Positions 28,362 to 38,042 of a DNA stretch of 64,000 nt are shown piece after piece. The notes under the pieces are model-generated. The model did no database searches and was not told the DNA's origin. It saw nothing but the letters and a program-made list of their open reading frames with translations. Made by a program: the position numbers and the translations under genes. This DNA comes from Pseudovibrio japonicus (GTDB lineage: Bacteria; Pseudomonadota; Alphaproteobacteria; Rhizobiales; Stappiaceae): positions 248,001 to 312,000 of the forward strand of contig NZ_BMXE01000004.1 of assembly GCF_014651595.1 (NCBI RefSeq). The letters run 5' to 3'. Each line of letters begins with the position of its first letter. Position 1 is the stretch's first letter.

Positions 28362-29142
28362 ATGACCAAGACAAATCTTATCACAGGCTCAACTGACGAT
28401 ATTGACCTTTTGGTGGCAAAGAATTGGCTGGAGAAGGTCAGACGATTCTACTGCATGGCTGCAACAAGCAGAATCTCCTGGTCGCAGAAGAAGAAATCAG
28501 CGAAAACACAATGACTTACAGCGCTGACCTATCCGATCTGGAAAATATGACAAAGTTGGCCACTGCGATTACCAAAGACATCAAGGACTCAATGGACTCA
28601 TCAACAATGCCGGTGTCATCAAACTCCCAAATCCGTTAACGATGACGGTTTCGGTTTGCGCATTATAGTCAATATGGTTGCCCCTTACTTTTTGACATAA
28701 ATACTCTTTCCATCGATCCCAGCTGATGGCCGGATAGTTAATCTGGCACCTGCTGCGCAAACGCCTGTTAACCTCAATATCTTCATTGGTGGGGTTCGAT
28801 TAACTGATAATGAAGCCTATGCCCAAAGCAAACTAGCACTAACAATGTGGTCAATGCAGCTTGCCGCGACGCTTGGAAGCGGCATGCCATCCATCATTGC
28901 AGTAAACCCGGCGTCGGTTCTGGCAAGCAAGATGGTAATGGACGCCTATGGTGTTGATGGCAGTAATTTATGTGTGGGGGCTCAACATCCTTATCCGCAC
29001 CGCTCTGAGTGATGAGTTCGCACATGCATCAGGTCGCCACTATGACAACGATCAGGGGCGGTTCGCTACACCTCATTCCGACGCACTGGACGCCAATGAG
29101 AATAAGAAACTGGTCGAAGCGATTGAGAGAATACTCGGCTAA
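28362..29142 (+). pseudogene. Frameshifted short-chain dehydrogenase/reductase
   Basis: Fragments in changing frames together spell an SDR. The NAD(P) site begins as MTKTNLITGSTDDIDLLVAK, continues in another frame as AGEGQTILLHGCNKQNLLVAEEE, then NNAGVIKLP (the NNAG motif), then AYAQSKLALTMW (active-site Tyr and Lys), then IIAVNPASVLASKMV, and ends in another frame at AIERILG. At least four frame changes and several stops break it. A possible ribosome site CAGGAA precedes the ATG. It resembles retinol-dehydrogenase-like SDRs that modify small carbonyl compounds. Confidence 0.85.
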
Positions 29143-29175
29143 GCTGGGAAGCAAGATGTTCAAATACGTAGCTCA

Positions 29176-30027
29176 TTGCAGACGATACCACGAGATGTTG
29201 GCCATCTGAACAGCCTTGCCATGCGGCTGGAGCACGATTGGGAAGTCAAAGTTGTCATCTTCCAGTCCGCAAATCCAGACATCTGGGTCTGTCAATATGA
29301 CACCGAGTTGCAGAAAGATATGTCGAAGGAAGCGGTTTCTCGCGATGATGCGGAGTTCCTCGATCTTCAATCTGTCTGCGAACGTATCAGCAAGGTACCT
29401 CAGGCGACCATCGCCAAGCTCGAAGGCTTTGCGCGTTGTAGCGGTCATGAACTCGCCTTTGCTCTAGATATGCAGTTTGACGCCCGTGGCAAGTTCATGC
29501 AAATAGAAGTCGGCATGGGCATTCTACCTTGTGGCGGTGGTGCATCACGCATGGCTAGACAAACCGGACTGGGTCGTGCGTTTGAGATTATCCTTTGCGC
29601 ACGTGAATTTGATGCAGATGAAGCGGAATTCTTAGGCACCATCTACAAAACACTGGAAGCGGACGAGATAAGTGAATATGTCGATAGCCTCGCCAAACGT
29701 ATTGCCCAGTTTCCCACAGATACAATAAATGCGTGCAAGCAAATAGTCTACCAACCCATTGATAAACCGATTGGTGAAGCCCTAAAGGCGGAGGCCTATT
29801 GGCTATATCAAGCGACCAGCAAAACACCCGCAAACAAGCGTTTCACCATTGCGGATGAACAAGGCTTAGAACACGACATTGAAAACCAACGCAACTGGAA
29901 TGAACACAAGCTTACGAGTAAACACCTCTTTCTTCAGTTCACCCGATTTGTTTATAAGCTAACAATAACAAATAGTATCGCAGGAATGTTTGATAAATCT
30001 GCGCAACGCTTATGTTTAAATATTTGA
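29176..30027 (+). CDS. Enoyl-CoA hydratase/isomerase (crotonase) family, probably N-terminally truncated
   Basis: The 283-residue reading frame shows a crotonase core: VKVVIFQSANPDIWVCQYD, then KLEGFARCSGHELAFALDMQF, then EVGMGILPCGGGASRMARQTG, and a C-terminal helical part. Crotonases act on acyl-CoA thioesters. The usual first 20-30 residues (the pattern leading to N-P-P-x-N) are missing, and the frame starts only at a TTG without a ribosome site, 33 bases after the decayed SDR. I infer that the start is lost and the gene is inactive or poorly expressed. Active-site oxyanion glycines seem intact. Confidence 0.65.
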   Translation: MQTIPRDVGHLNSLAMRLEHDWEVKVVIFQSANPDIWVCQYDTELQKDMSKEAVSRDDAEFLDLQSVCERISKVPQATIAKLEGFARCSGHELAFALDMQFDARGKFMQIEVGMGILPCGGGASRMARQTGLGRAFEIILCAREFDADEAEFLGTIYKTLEADEISEYVDSLAKRIAQFPTDTINACKQIVYQPIDKPIGEALKAEAYWLYQATSKTPANKRFTIADEQGLEHDIENQRNWNEHKLTSKHLFLQFTRFVYKLTITNSIAGMFDKSAQRLCLNI

Positions 30028-30106
30028 TATCAGGCGACGGCCCTACTGAAGCAATCGTCTCACGTCATGCCACTTCCCGGCACGAACCCGCATGGTTCAG
30101 CTATCC

Positions 30107-31198
30107 TTAGAGAATAAACTCTGAATCGGCATCCTCGGGCATTTCAGCCGGTATGCGCAGGCCGGTGTTTGCATCGAAGACGTGAGACTGGCCGGGTTGC
30201 ACCGAAAAGCTCATTGTTTTGTTGGTTTCAAGTAGGGAATGCACGCCCGGCAGGCTGACGGTGAAGGTATCTGGGTGTCCTTGCAATTTGCCGTGAAGCA
30301 GCGTGTTCGCGCCTAAGGGTTCCGTCATCAGTACATTCACTCTCAGGGGGCCGTTTTCATCAGGTGTCATGTGCTCTGGTCGAACACCGAACTTAACGGG
30401 GCCATTCGCGTGCGCAGAATTTTCAATCGCGGTGCCGTCTATCATTACTTTGCCGTTTTCGATCTGGGCATCGATAATGTTCATGGCGGGGCTGCCAATG
30501 AATTGCGCCGCAAAGAGCGTGCGAGGTGTTTCGTAGACCTCAAGGGGCGAACCGATCTGTTCTGCCACACCGCCGTTCATGACGATCATTCGATCTGCCA
30601 TGGTCATCGCCTCTACCTGATCGTGCGTGACATAAAGCGAAGTGATCCCCAGCTTGGCCTGCAACTCCCTGATCTCTAACCGCATTTGGACACGCAGTTT
30701 GGCATCAAGATTGCTGAGCGGTTCGTCGAACAGGAAAACAGCGGGCTCGCGCACGATGGCACGGCCCATCGCGACACGCTGTCGTTGACCACCTGACAAC
30801 TGCCTTGGCTTGCGGTCAAGGAGGGGTTCGAGCTGCAACAGGCGCGCAGCCTCTTCCACCTTTGCGTTTATCTCCGCCTTTGGCAGTTTGGCGATCTTCA
30901 GCCCGTAGCCCATGTTCTGACGCACTGACATATGCGGGTAAAGCGCATAGTTTTGAAACACCATCGCGATATCGCGGTCCATCGGCTCTTTGTCGTTGGC
31001 GCGTATGCCACCGATCAACACATCGCCTGCACTCACTGTTTCCAAGCCCGCCACCATACGCAGTAAGGTGGATTTTCCGCAGCCAGAAGGGCCGACGATG
31101 ACAATGAATTCGCCATCTGCAATTTCTACGTCGATGCCGTGAATAACCTCTGTGGACCCAAAGCTCTTCTTTACGCCCTGAAGTGTGACTGTTGCCAT
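30107..31198 (-). CDS. ugpC: sn-Glycerol-3-phosphate ABC transporter ATPase UgpC
   Basis: The 363-residue ATPase has Walker A GPSGCGKST (36-44), Q-loop in VFQNYALYPHMSV, signature LSGGQRQRVAMGRA, Walker B VFLFDEPLSNLD, and H-loop VTHDQVEA. The C-terminal TOBE/MOI-type regulatory domain has the GVRPEHM motif seen in UgpC and MalK. It energises import through UgpA and UgpE. Two bases separate it from ugpE, so it is the last gene of the ugpBAEC operon. Confidence 0.93.
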   Translation of the reverse strand: MATVTLQGVKKSFGSTEVIHGIDVEIADGEFIVIVGPSGCGKSTLLRMVAGLETVSAGDVLIGGIRANDKEPMDRDIAMVFQNYALYPHMSVRQNMGYGLKIAKLPKAEINAKVEEAARLLQLEPLLDRKPRQLSGGQRQRVAMGRAIVREPAVFLFDEPLSNLDAKLRVQMRLEIRELQAKLGITSLYVTHDQVEAMTMADRMIVMNGGVAEQIGSPLEVYETPRTLFAAQFIGSPAMNIIDAQIENGKVMIDGTAIENSAHANGPVKFGVRPEHMTPDENGPLRVNVLMTEPLGANTLLHGKLQGHPDTFTVSLPGVHSLLETNKTMSFSVQPGQSHVFDANTGLRIPAEMPEDADSEFIL

Positions 31199-31200
31199 TT

Positions 31201-32058
31201 CTATTTCTCGCTATCTACAAGGCCACGGATGAAGAGGCGCTGCATACCAACAACGACGATCACTGGCGGGATCATCGCAAGGATAGACGTTGCCATGATT
31301 GTAGGCCAATGGGCAAAGTCATCACCGCTGGGGAACATCTGTTTAATGCCCATGACTATTGTGTTCATCTCTGGGTCTGTGGTGATTAGAAGCGGCCAGA
31401 GATACTGATTCCAGCCATAGATGAAGAGGATGACAAAAAGGGCCGCTATGTTTGTCCGGCTCATGGGTACAACAATATCCCAGAAGAACCGCATGGGACG
31501 CGCACCATCTACACGGGCGGCTTCGGCCAGCTCATCGGGGATGGTGAGGAAGAACTGGCGGAACAGGAAGGTCGCAGTGGCCGATGCAATCAGCGGAAAG
31601 ATCAGACCTGAGTAGCTGTTGAGCATCCCGAACCCGGCAACCACCTCAAACGTTGGTACAATCCGAACCTCGACAGGCAGCATCAGCGTCAGGAAGATCA
31701 TCCAAAAGAAGAAATTGCGCCCGAGAAAGCGAAAATAGACAATCGCAAACGCCGACAGAAGCGAGATTATGATCTTGCCCACTGCGATGCCAACGGCCAT
31801 GACGAGTGAATTGAACAACATCGTCGCGACGGGCACGTTTACCCCCGAAAAGAGGGCGTTCTTGTAATTGACCCAAAACTGATCCCCGGGCCAGACCGGC
31901 ATTGGCGGCTGGATAATGTCTTGCTGCGCCACCGTCGAGGCAACAAAGGCCAGCCAGATTGGGAAGAAGATCACCAGCACGCCAATGATCATAAATACAT
32001 GCGTCAGCCACAGGCCCGCACCGCGTTTTTCCACCATGCCCTGTATTGCGCGTTCCAT
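31201..32058 (-). CDS. ugpE: sn-Glycerol-3-phosphate ABC transporter permease UgpE
   Basis: The 285-residue protein has six hydrophobic segments and the EAA loop [21 protein letters not shown] that docks on the ATPase. It forms the heterodimeric channel with UgpA. Its start overlaps the ugpA stop by one base (TGATG), which indicates translational coupling. Similarity to MalG-type sugar permeases makes the substrate uncertain without the binding protein, which supports Ugp. Confidence 0.92.
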   Translation of the reverse strand: MERAIQGMVEKRGAGLWLTHVFMIIGVLVIFFPIWLAFVASTVAQQDIIQPPMPVWPGDQFWVNYKNALFSGVNVPVATMLFNSLVMAVGIAVGKIIISLLSAFAIVYFRFLGRNFFFWMIFLTLMLPVEVRIVPTFEVVAGFGMLNSYSGLIFPLIASATATFLFRQFFLTIPDELAEAARVDGARPMRFFWDIVVPMSRTNIAALFVILFIYGWNQYLWPLLITTDPEMNTIVMGIKQMFPSGDDFAHWPTIMATSILAMIPPVIVVVGMQRLFIRGLVDSEK

Positions 32059-32939
32059 CAGTAATGCACCCGTTTTTCGATGAACTTGAACTGGATCACA
32101 GTGAGCAGCCCGACGACAAGCAGCAAAATCACCGATTGCGCCGATGACGAACCGAGGTCCTGACCGACGAACCCATCAGCGTAGACTTTGTAGACCAGTA
32201 TGGTGGTGGATTGCTGCGGCCCGCCAGCGGTGATCGTATGGATCACACCGAAGGTCTCGAAGAAGGCGTAGACAACGTTGACGACCAGCAGAAAAAACGT
32301 CGTGGGTGATAAAAGCGGTAGCACGATGGTGAAGAACCGCCGCCAGAAGCGTGCTCCATCAATCGCCGCTGCCTCAATGACCGAGCGTGGCACTGCCTGC
32401 AAAGCAGCAAAGAAGAACAGGAAGTTATAGCTGATCCGCCCCCATGAGGAGGCCACGACAACGAGCCCCATCGCTTCGCCTCCATTCAGAACATAGTTCC
32501 AGTCATACCCCAGAGTGCCCAAATACCATGAGATGATGCCAACACGCGTGTTGAACATGAAGAGCCAAAGAACCCCTGCGACTGCCGGGGCCACTGCGTA
32601 GGGCCAGATCAGCAGAGTACGATAAACGCCGGATCCTTTAATCAGACGGTCAGCAAGGACGGCCAGAAAGAGCGCCGGGACCATCGAACACAAGGTAACA
32701 AGGACTGAGAAAACCGCCGTGGTGACAAAGGACGCGCGGTAGAAAGGATCACTCAGCAGGAACGTGAAGTTATCTATTCCCACGAATCTGGCTGATAGGC
32801 CAAAGGGGTCCTGAATGAACAATGACTGCCAGATTGCCTGACCTGCCGGATAGAAAAAGAAGACTGCCGAGATAACAACCTGTGGCAAAATCAACAATAA
32901 GGGCAGCATCCAGCCCCTAAAGGTGACGCGCTTTTCCAT
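32058..32939 (-). CDS. ugpA: sn-Glycerol-3-phosphate ABC transporter permease UgpA
   Basis: The 293-residue permease has six transmembrane helices and the EAA loop [21 protein letters not shown]. The N-terminal [20 protein letters not shown] helix is typical. It lies between ugpB (56 bases away) and ugpE (1-base overlap). No glpQ/ugpQ phosphodiesterase follows in this operon. Confidence 0.92.
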   Translation of the reverse strand: MEKRVTFRGWMLPLLLILPQVVISAVFFFYPAGQAIWQSLFIQDPFGLSARFVGIDNFTFLLSDPFYRASFVTTAVFSVLVTLCSMVPALFLAVLADRLIKGSGVYRTLLIWPYAVAPAVAGVLWLFMFNTRVGIISWYLGTLGYDWNYVLNGGEAMGLVVVASSWGRISYNFLFFFAALQAVPRSVIEAAAIDGARFWRRFFTIVLPLLSPTTFFLLVVNVVYAFFETFGVIHTITAGGPQQSTTILVYKVYADGFVGQDLGSSSAQSVILLLVVGLLTVIQFKFIEKRVHY

Positions 32940-32995
32940 ATCTGTCCCCCGTCAGAAAACGGGCAGGCCAAGAAAAGGCCCACCCGATCAGTCTT

Positions 32996-34309
32996 TTAGT
33001 TATTTGCAGTTTCAAAGCGTCGCAGCAACGTGTCGCCTCGCTCTTTAGCGCTGTCCATGGCCTCTTGCGCGGACTTGTCACCCGCCCAAATCGCCTCCAG
33101 CTCTTCGTCAATGATCCCGCGGATCTGGTCAAAAGACCCAAGACGCAGACCTTTGGAATTGGCCGTAGGCTCTTTGGCGGTCATCTGGATCACCGCAATA
33201 TCAGTACCGGGGTTTTCATCATAAAAACCTGCGGCACGAGTCGCCTCACCCGCTTCCGCAGTGATCGGAAGATAGCCAGTGTCCTGATGCCACTTGGCCT
33301 GCACGTCCGAGGAGGACAAATAAGCGAGGAACTCACCTACGCCTTTGTATTCCTCTGCATCATGGCCTTCGAGCACCCAGAGCGAGGCTCCACCGATGAT
33401 GGTGTTTTGCGGTGCGTTGCCAACGCCGTCCCAGTAGGGCAGCGGGCGCACATCAAAATCGAACTCCGCTTCAGCCTTGATTCCTGCATATCCCGCAGAG
33501 CTTTCAGTGAAGAGAGCGCATTCACCCGAGCGAAAGTTTGCCCCGCCCTCGTTGCGGCGCCCCGTGTAGATGAACTTGCCATCTCTGGCCCACTCGCCCA
33601 TCGCACTCAGATGCTTAACTTGTGCCTCACCATTCAACATTAGCTCGGTATCAAGTCCGGCAAATCCGTTATGTTTCGATGCAAAAGGTACGTCGTGATA
33701 GGCCGAGAAGTTTTCAAGATGAATCCAGCTTTGCCATGCAGTAACGAGCGGGCACTCCTCGCCACCTGCCTTCAAGGCCGTCAGGGTTTCACCCACTTTT
33801 TGCCAGGTAGAAAGGTCTGTGTCCGGGTCTACGCCAGCTGCCTCGAAGGCATCGCGGTTTACCCAAAGAACGGGCGTGGACGAGTTAAATGGCAGCGAGA
33901 GCATTTCGCCATCCGTCGACGTGTAATAGCCTTTTACCGATCCAATATAGGCATTGGGATCAAAGGTGGCTCCACTTTCAGCCATGACTTCATAGACTGG
34001 CTTAGTCGCCCCTTTAGCAGACATCATCGTGGCCGTGCCAACTTCAAACACCATCAAGATGTGCGGTTGTTCGCGCGCGCGGAACCCCGCTATGCCAGCA
34101 TTCAAAGTTTCAGAATAGTTGCCCTTGTGGCTTTCAACGACAACGTAGTCGCTTTGGCTATTGTTGAATTCCTCAACCTGAGCCTTCACCAGTTCACCAA
34201 GGCGTCCGGTGAATGCATGCCAGAATTGCACTTCAGTTTCAGCGTACGCAGCCAACGGTGACAACACTGTTGCCGACGCCAGTAGCGCTCCAATCAGTGA
34301 CTTCCTCAT
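32996..34309 (-). CDS. ugpB: sn-Glycerol-3-phosphate binding protein UgpB
   Basis: The 437-residue protein has a signal peptide (about 1-23, ending in AYA) and the family pattern ETEVQFWHAFTG, NSQSDYVVVESHKGNYSETL, and FEVGTATMMSA. It captures glycerol-3-phosphate or glycerophosphodiesters in the periplasm and delivers them to UgpAE. A strong AGGGGGGAATT precedes the ATG. As the first gene of ugpBAEC its promoter should lie in the 443 bases up to nasT. No PHO box was confirmed. Confidence 0.93.
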   Translation of the reverse strand: MRKSLIGALLASATVLSPLAAYAETEVQFWHAFTGRLGELVKAQVEEFNNSQSDYVVVESHKGNYSETLNAGIAGFRAREQPHILMVFEVGTATMMSAKGATKPVYEVMAESGATFDPNAYIGSVKGYYTSTDGEMLSLPFNSSTPVLWVNRDAFEAAGVDPDTDLSTWQKVGETLTALKAGGEECPLVTAWQSWIHLENFSAYHDVPFASKHNGFAGLDTELMLNGEAQVKHLSAMGEWARDGKFIYTGRRNEGGANFRSGECALFTESSAGYAGIKAEAEFDFDVRPLPYWDGVGNAPQNTIIGGASLWVLEGHDAEEYKGVGEFLAYLSSSDVQAKWHQDTGYLPITAEAGEATRAAGFYDENPGTDIAVIQMTAKEPTANSKGLRLGSFDQIRGIIDEELEAIWAGDKSAQEAMDSAKERGDTLLRRFETANN

Positions 34310-34752
34310 AATTCCCCCCTATCAAAACAACCAGCTTTCCTCAGCAGCTCTACTTGCGGTTGCTCATCTTAGGAGTTCAACAATACGTTCTTATGACTGC
34401 TTTGCAAGAGATAGAACAATTACTTCAGATAGCATGTCGACGAGAAGAGTGAAGTACATCTTGCTGACCGGGCCTTTGGACTGCTACACATCATGATTGC
34501 TGACACTTTAGAGTTCATCTCGGCCCACATGGTTTTTGCTGCAGCATTGGGAAATAACGTTCTAGGCAACCAGCGCCTGAGTTGCAGTTTGCAACAGAAT
34601 CCAGCCTCGTCATATAATTGTGACCAATTGCCGGGTTTGAGACAATCCGTATGCAGATGCTCGGAATATGGGCAGGAGATTTTGCTTATCTGCTAGGAAA
34701 TCGGTCAAGCGGTTGATTGAGAGCCCCTGCAGTTCATGAGAGCCTTGTTCTC
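34310..34752. other. Gene-free region between divergent ugpB and nasT
   Basis: This stretch should contain the promoters of the ugp operon and of nasT. I see no nasS-like coding sequence and no clear -24/-12 or PHO box. Short open frames here lack ribosome sites. Confidence 0.5.
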
Positions 34753-35358
34753 ATGGTTACAGATGATCTAGAAATTTTGCTGGTTGACGCAAACGAAGCA
34801 AGCACCGCAGTTATAGAAGCTGGCTTGCATGCGGCGGGTTTAAACCGCGTGACTGTCGCGAGTGACCTTAATGGCATCGGCCGGGTCATTGAGCGCGCGC
34901 GACCGGATGTGATTGTGATCGACCTTGGCAATCCACAACGTGACACACTTGAGAGCGTTTTTCAGCTCACTAGATCCGCTAAGCGGCCGATTGCCATGTT
35001 TGTAGATCAGTCAGATCAAAGTGACATCGAGGCCGCCATTGATGCAGGTGTTTCCGCCTACGTGGTGAATGGCCTGCGCCAAGATCGCGTAAAGCCCCTG
35101 CTGGATCTAGCCATCCATCGCTTCAACGCGACCACAAAGCTTGAACGGGAGTTGGAAGACGCGCGAAACGAGTTGACCGACAGAAAGATCATTGACCGTG
35201 CTAAGGGAATCCTGATCGAGACACAGAGTATTCCGGAAGCCAAGGCCTACGCCTTGCTACGGCAAACAGCCATGAACCAAAACCAGACAATTGCTGAGGT
35301 AGCAAAGAGCATTATCACAACCTCCAGCCTCTTGAATCTGGAGAAGGTGCGTTCGTAA
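34753..35358 (+). CDS. nasT: NasT-type response regulator with ANTAR RNA-binding domain
   Basis: The 201-residue protein has a receiver-like domain (about 1-125, EILLVDANEA at the start, VIVIDLGNP around the phosphorylation-site strand) and a C-terminal ANTAR domain (about 140-195, NELTDRKIIDRAKGILIETQ and ALLRQTAMNQNQTIAEVAK). NasT binds paired hexaloop hairpins in nitrate-gene leaders and prevents termination when nitrate is present; in known systems the NrtA-like sensor NasS holds it back. A matching leader lies upstream of nrtA in this window, but no nasS is adjacent. I used ATG 34753; the ribosome site is weak. Confidence 0.9.
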   Translation: MVTDDLEILLVDANEASTAVIEAGLHAAGLNRVTVASDLNGIGRVIERARPDVIVIDLGNPQRDTLESVFQLTRSAKRPIAMFVDQSDQSDIEAAIDAGVSAYVVNGLRQDRVKPLLDLAIHRFNATTKLERELEDARNELTDRKIIDRAKGILIETQSIPEAKAYALLRQTAMNQNQTIAEVAKSIITTSSLLNLEKVRS

Positions 35359-35368
35359 AACACTCCAT

Positions 35369-35986
35369 TCAGGCAAGGTGGCTCACATCATTCAATTTCA
35401 CTACTCTTGCGGACCCATCTTCATCGCGTTTCAAATGTGTAATACTGCATGGCCTGATATCGTACATGATATTTTGCAAGTGAGTATCGTCTGACAGACC
35501 AAGCCACCAATTGATCATGCAGATTATTGAGTTAGCGTGACTAACAATCAGGATTTTCTCAGCCTCAATTCTCGTCAGATCCTCCATGAAACGCTCTATT
35601 CGGGAATATAGCATTCTCCAACTCTCTCCCTTATTATACGGGATCCAGTCGAGAATTGGTTGAGTTGGAGGGTTCCAGACTTTCTGAGCCTCCTCTTTTG
35701 TAAGGCCCTTTGCCACCCCGTTGTTCAGTTCACGTAGTTGCGGTGTCTGGACAAATTCATTTCCAGTCTCTTCCGCAACCCATTCAGTTGTTTGTATTGC
35801 CCGCTTCAGATCACTTGAAAAGATCGGGATCGGGCGAAACTCAACGTACCGCGGTAGAAATGAGGCAGTTTGCTTTGCTTGGCGAATACCGTGAGGTGTT
35901 AGTGCGGAATCGGTCCAACCTCCAACAACTCCCTCCAGATGGTGTTCACTTTCTGCGTGTCTTAAAAGAATTAGTTCATTCAACAT
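35369..35986 (-). CDS. Histidine phosphatase family protein
   Basis: The 205-residue protein belongs to the phosphoglycerate-mutase-like histidine phosphatases. LILLRHAESEH carries the catalytic RH(G/A)E start, SSDLKRAIQT the second arginine, and ILIVSHANSI the second catalytic histidine. It removes phosphate from a small molecule or protein; the substrate is unknown. It is transcribed against nasT and nrtA and separates the regulator from its target operon, which suggests an insertion. No relation to nitrogen metabolism is evident. Confidence 0.88.
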   Translation of the reverse strand: MLNELILLRHAESEHHLEGVVGGWTDSALTPHGIRQAKQTASFLPRYVEFRPIPIFSSDLKRAIQTTEWVAEETGNEFVQTPQLRELNNGVAKGLTKEEAQKVWNPPTQPILDWIPYNKGESWRMLYSRIERFMEDLTRIEAEKILIVSHANSIICMINWWLGLSDDTHLQNIMYDIRPCSITHLKRDEDGSARVVKLNDVSHLA

Positions 35987-36402
35987 TTTCCTCCCGCGAG
36001 TGTCTAACGTCCACTCAATGGAATGTGCACTTTGTAAAACTGCTTATCATTGAGCCTTGATGGATGCGTACTCTTTGGCCAGTTCATTGAATCACATCCC
36101 AGTTGGTTTACCCGACCCTTTATACCAGCCTGACATCTACATTGCAGGATTAGACCCTTCTCCCGCCCAGCGTCCAGTTTCAAGACTGAGGCTTTCCTGG
36201 CTGATAGGAGTCGCCCTTACGTGCAGTGTAAGCACAGCCTGAATGCACTTGATCAAAATTTAACCAACAAGCAATAACGCTCATTTTTTGTGCATACACA
36301 TTCTCAAAAACAAGCAGAATTTTACCGCGACATGAATCGATCTGAAATTTTAAACATACATAACACATTGTATTATTGAAGCTTTTACGTATCCCCTCAA
36401 GT

Positions 36403-36418
36403 TGGCACGCATCCTGCA
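36403..36418 (+). promoter_or_regulatory. Sigma-54 (-24/-12) promoter of the nitrate operon
   Basis: TGGCACG-CATC-CTGCA matches the sigma-54 consensus TGGCACG-N4-TTGCA with one mismatch, and the invariant GG and GC are ten bases apart. A start site near 36430 would place both leader hairpins at the 5' end of the mRNA. This agrees with nitrogen control of nitrate assimilation. Confidence 0.75.
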
Positions 36419-36442
36419 AAGATAGGGGCGTGATGAATTTCT

Positions 36443-36460
36443 GTGTCCAATGACGGGCAC
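36443..36460 (+). promoter_or_regulatory. ANTAR target hairpin P1 in the nrtA leader
   Basis: GTGTCC (36443-36448) pairs with GGGCAC (36455-36460), including one G-U, around the six-base loop AATGAC. The loop has A at position 1 and G at position 4, the known requirement for ANTAR-binding hexaloops. It lies just after the predicted transcription start and four bases before the second hairpin. Confidence 0.75.
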
Positions 36461-36464
36461 CCCA

Positions 36465-36476
36465 GGCAAAGCCGCC
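36465..36476 (+). promoter_or_regulatory. ANTAR target hairpin P2 in the nrtA leader
   Basis: GGC pairs with GCC around the six-base loop AAAGCC, again with A at position 1 and G at position 4. Its loop and right arm are also the left arm of the terminator that follows, so the two structures exclude each other. This is the switch expected for ANTAR antitermination. The short three-pair stem is the weak point. Confidence 0.65.
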
Positions 36477-36542
36477 AATCAGACTTGCTTGCAGCTCTCC
36501 CCTCCCGATGAGCCGCAGGCAGCCTCTGTTGGCGGTTTTTTG
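36468..36542 (+). terminator. Conditional terminator in the nrtA leader
   Basis: AAAGCCGCCAA (36468-36478) pairs with TTGGCGGTTTT (36529-36539), with a U-run to 36542. The stem is eight strong pairs plus A-U pairs. It lies about 50 bases before the nrtA start codon. In the absence of NasT binding it should end transcription before the structural genes. Confidence 0.85.
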
Positions 36543-36589
36543 TTTGCGCGCTTTCCCGCGCACCACCCGAATTTGAGGAGATTGTTTAT

Positions 36590-37966
36590 ATGTCCTTTGA
36601 CAACACCAACATTGTGAAGCTGGTAGCCGGCGTCGTGATGCTTGCGAGCTCCAGTCTCATGTCTCCAGCACAGGCAGAGATGCTAGATGTTGAGAAAGAC
36701 GAGTTGAAGCTCGGCTTCATCAAACTGACCGATATGGCACCTCTCGCCGTAGCTTATGAGCTTGGGTATTTTGAAGAGGAAGGCCTGTTCGTCACCCTTG
36801 AACCTCAGGCGAATTGGAAGGTCCTTCTGGACCGTGTGATAACGGGCGAGCTGGACGGCGCTCATATGCTGGCAGGCCAGCCACTTGCAGCAACTATTGG
36901 CTACGGCACTCAGGCACACATCGTCACGCCGTTTTCAATGGACCTGAACGGCAATGGTGTCACCGTTTCCAATGAGATCTGGAAGATGATGAAGCCGCAT
37001 ATTCCAATGGACGAGGATGGCAAGCCGGTGCACCCGATCAAAGCAGATGCGCTTAAGCCGGTTGTCGAGCAGTTCAAGGATGAAGGCAAACCCTTCAACA
37101 TGGGCATGGTCTTTCCCGTCTCCACCCATAACTACGAGCTGCGCTATTGGTTGGCAGCGGGGGATATTCACCCTGGCTTCTATTCACCAACGGACATTTC
37201 CGGTCAGCTGCAGGCAGATGCTCTGTTGTCTGTGACGCCGCCTCCACAAATGCCCTCCACTCTGGAAGCAGGCACTATCTATGGCTACTCCGTCGGCGAG
37301 CCTTGGAACCAGCAGGCCGTGCTCAAAGGCATTGGGGTGCCGGTGGTGACCGACTACGAAATCTGGAAGAACAATCCGGAGAAAGTGTTTGGACTGACCA
37401 AAGAGTTCACCCAGCAATACCCAAACACCACCCTCGCCCTCACTAAGGCGCTCATTCGCGCTGCAAAGTGGCTGGACGAGAACGACAACGCGAACCGTCC
37501 TGAAGCGGTGGAGATCCTGTCACGCTCTGAGTATGTGGGGGCGGATTATGAGGTGATCGCCAACTCCATGACTGGCACCTTTGAGTACGAGAGAGGCGAC
37601 AAGCGTGCGGTGCCGGACTTCAACGTATTCTACCGCTATTTCGCAACCTACCCCTACTACTCAGATGCTGTTTGGTATCTGACGCAAATGCGTCGTTGGG
37701 GGCAGATTGCCGAGCCTAAAAGCGATGCTTGGTTTGATGAGACCGCAAAGAGCGTTTACCGCCCAGACATATACCTGAAGGCAGCAAGAATGCTGATCGA
37801 AGAAGGGTATGTGTCCGAACAAGACTTCCCTTGGGAAACAGATGGCTACCGCCCACCAACGCCGGTTGAGGACATCATTGACGGTGTTCCCTACGACGGC
37901 AAGAAGCCGAACGCTTACATCGACAGCCTGACCATTGGCTTGAAGTCTTCGGACATCAGTTCATGA
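36590..37966 (+). CDS. nrtA: Nitrate ABC transporter substrate-binding protein (NrtA/CmpA family)
   Basis: The 458-residue protein has a signal peptide (about 1-29, ending in PAQA) and the NrtA/CmpA fold: [23 protein letters not shown], then [19 protein letters not shown], and [13 protein letters not shown]. It binds nitrate, or nitrite, in the periplasm. The signal peptide argues against it being the cytoplasmic sensor NasS, which is homologous but lacks one. It is the first structural gene after the NasT-type leader. Confidence 0.93.
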   Translation: MSFDNTNIVKLVAGVVMLASSSLMSPAQAEMLDVEKDELKLGFIKLTDMAPLAVAYELGYFEEEGLFVTLEPQANWKVLLDRVITGELDGAHMLAGQPLAATIGYGTQAHIVTPFSMDLNGNGVTVSNEIWKMMKPHIPMDEDGKPVHPIKADALKPVVEQFKDEGKPFNMGMVFPVSTHNYELRYWLAAGDIHPGFYSPTDISGQLQADALLSVTPPPQMPSTLEAGTIYGYSVGEPWNQQAVLKGIGVPVVTDYEIWKNNPEKVFGLTKEFTQQYPNTTLALTKALIRAAKWLDENDNANRPEAVEILSRSEYVGADYEVIANSMTGTFEYERGDKRAVPDFNVFYRYFATYPYYSDAVWYLTQMRRWGQIAEPKSDAWFDETAKSVYRPDIYLKAARMLIEEGYVSEQDFPWETDGYRPPTPVEDIIDGVPYDGKKPNAYIDSLTIGLKSSDISS

Positions 37967-38042
37967 ACGGCACTGCCTGCAAACATGGAGTGGGCGTGCT
38001 GAGGCCCGCTCCCCTTTTCAAAGAAATCGGGATTACTTCGTC

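Larger units (their letters stand above)
35987..36589. other. Upstream region and leader of the nitrate operon
   Basis: No gene is supported here. The right part holds the sigma-54 type promoter, the two ANTAR-type hairpins and the terminator listed separately. The left part (about 35987-36400) may hold activator sites, but I could not confirm an NtrC consensus palindrome. Confidence 0.6.

Noticed and set aside
36221-36235. GTGC-N7-GCAC palindrome upstream of the nitrate operon as an NtrC site
   Set aside because: The NtrC consensus is GCAC-N-GTGC; this palindrome has the half-sites in the opposite order and lies far from the sigma-54 element.
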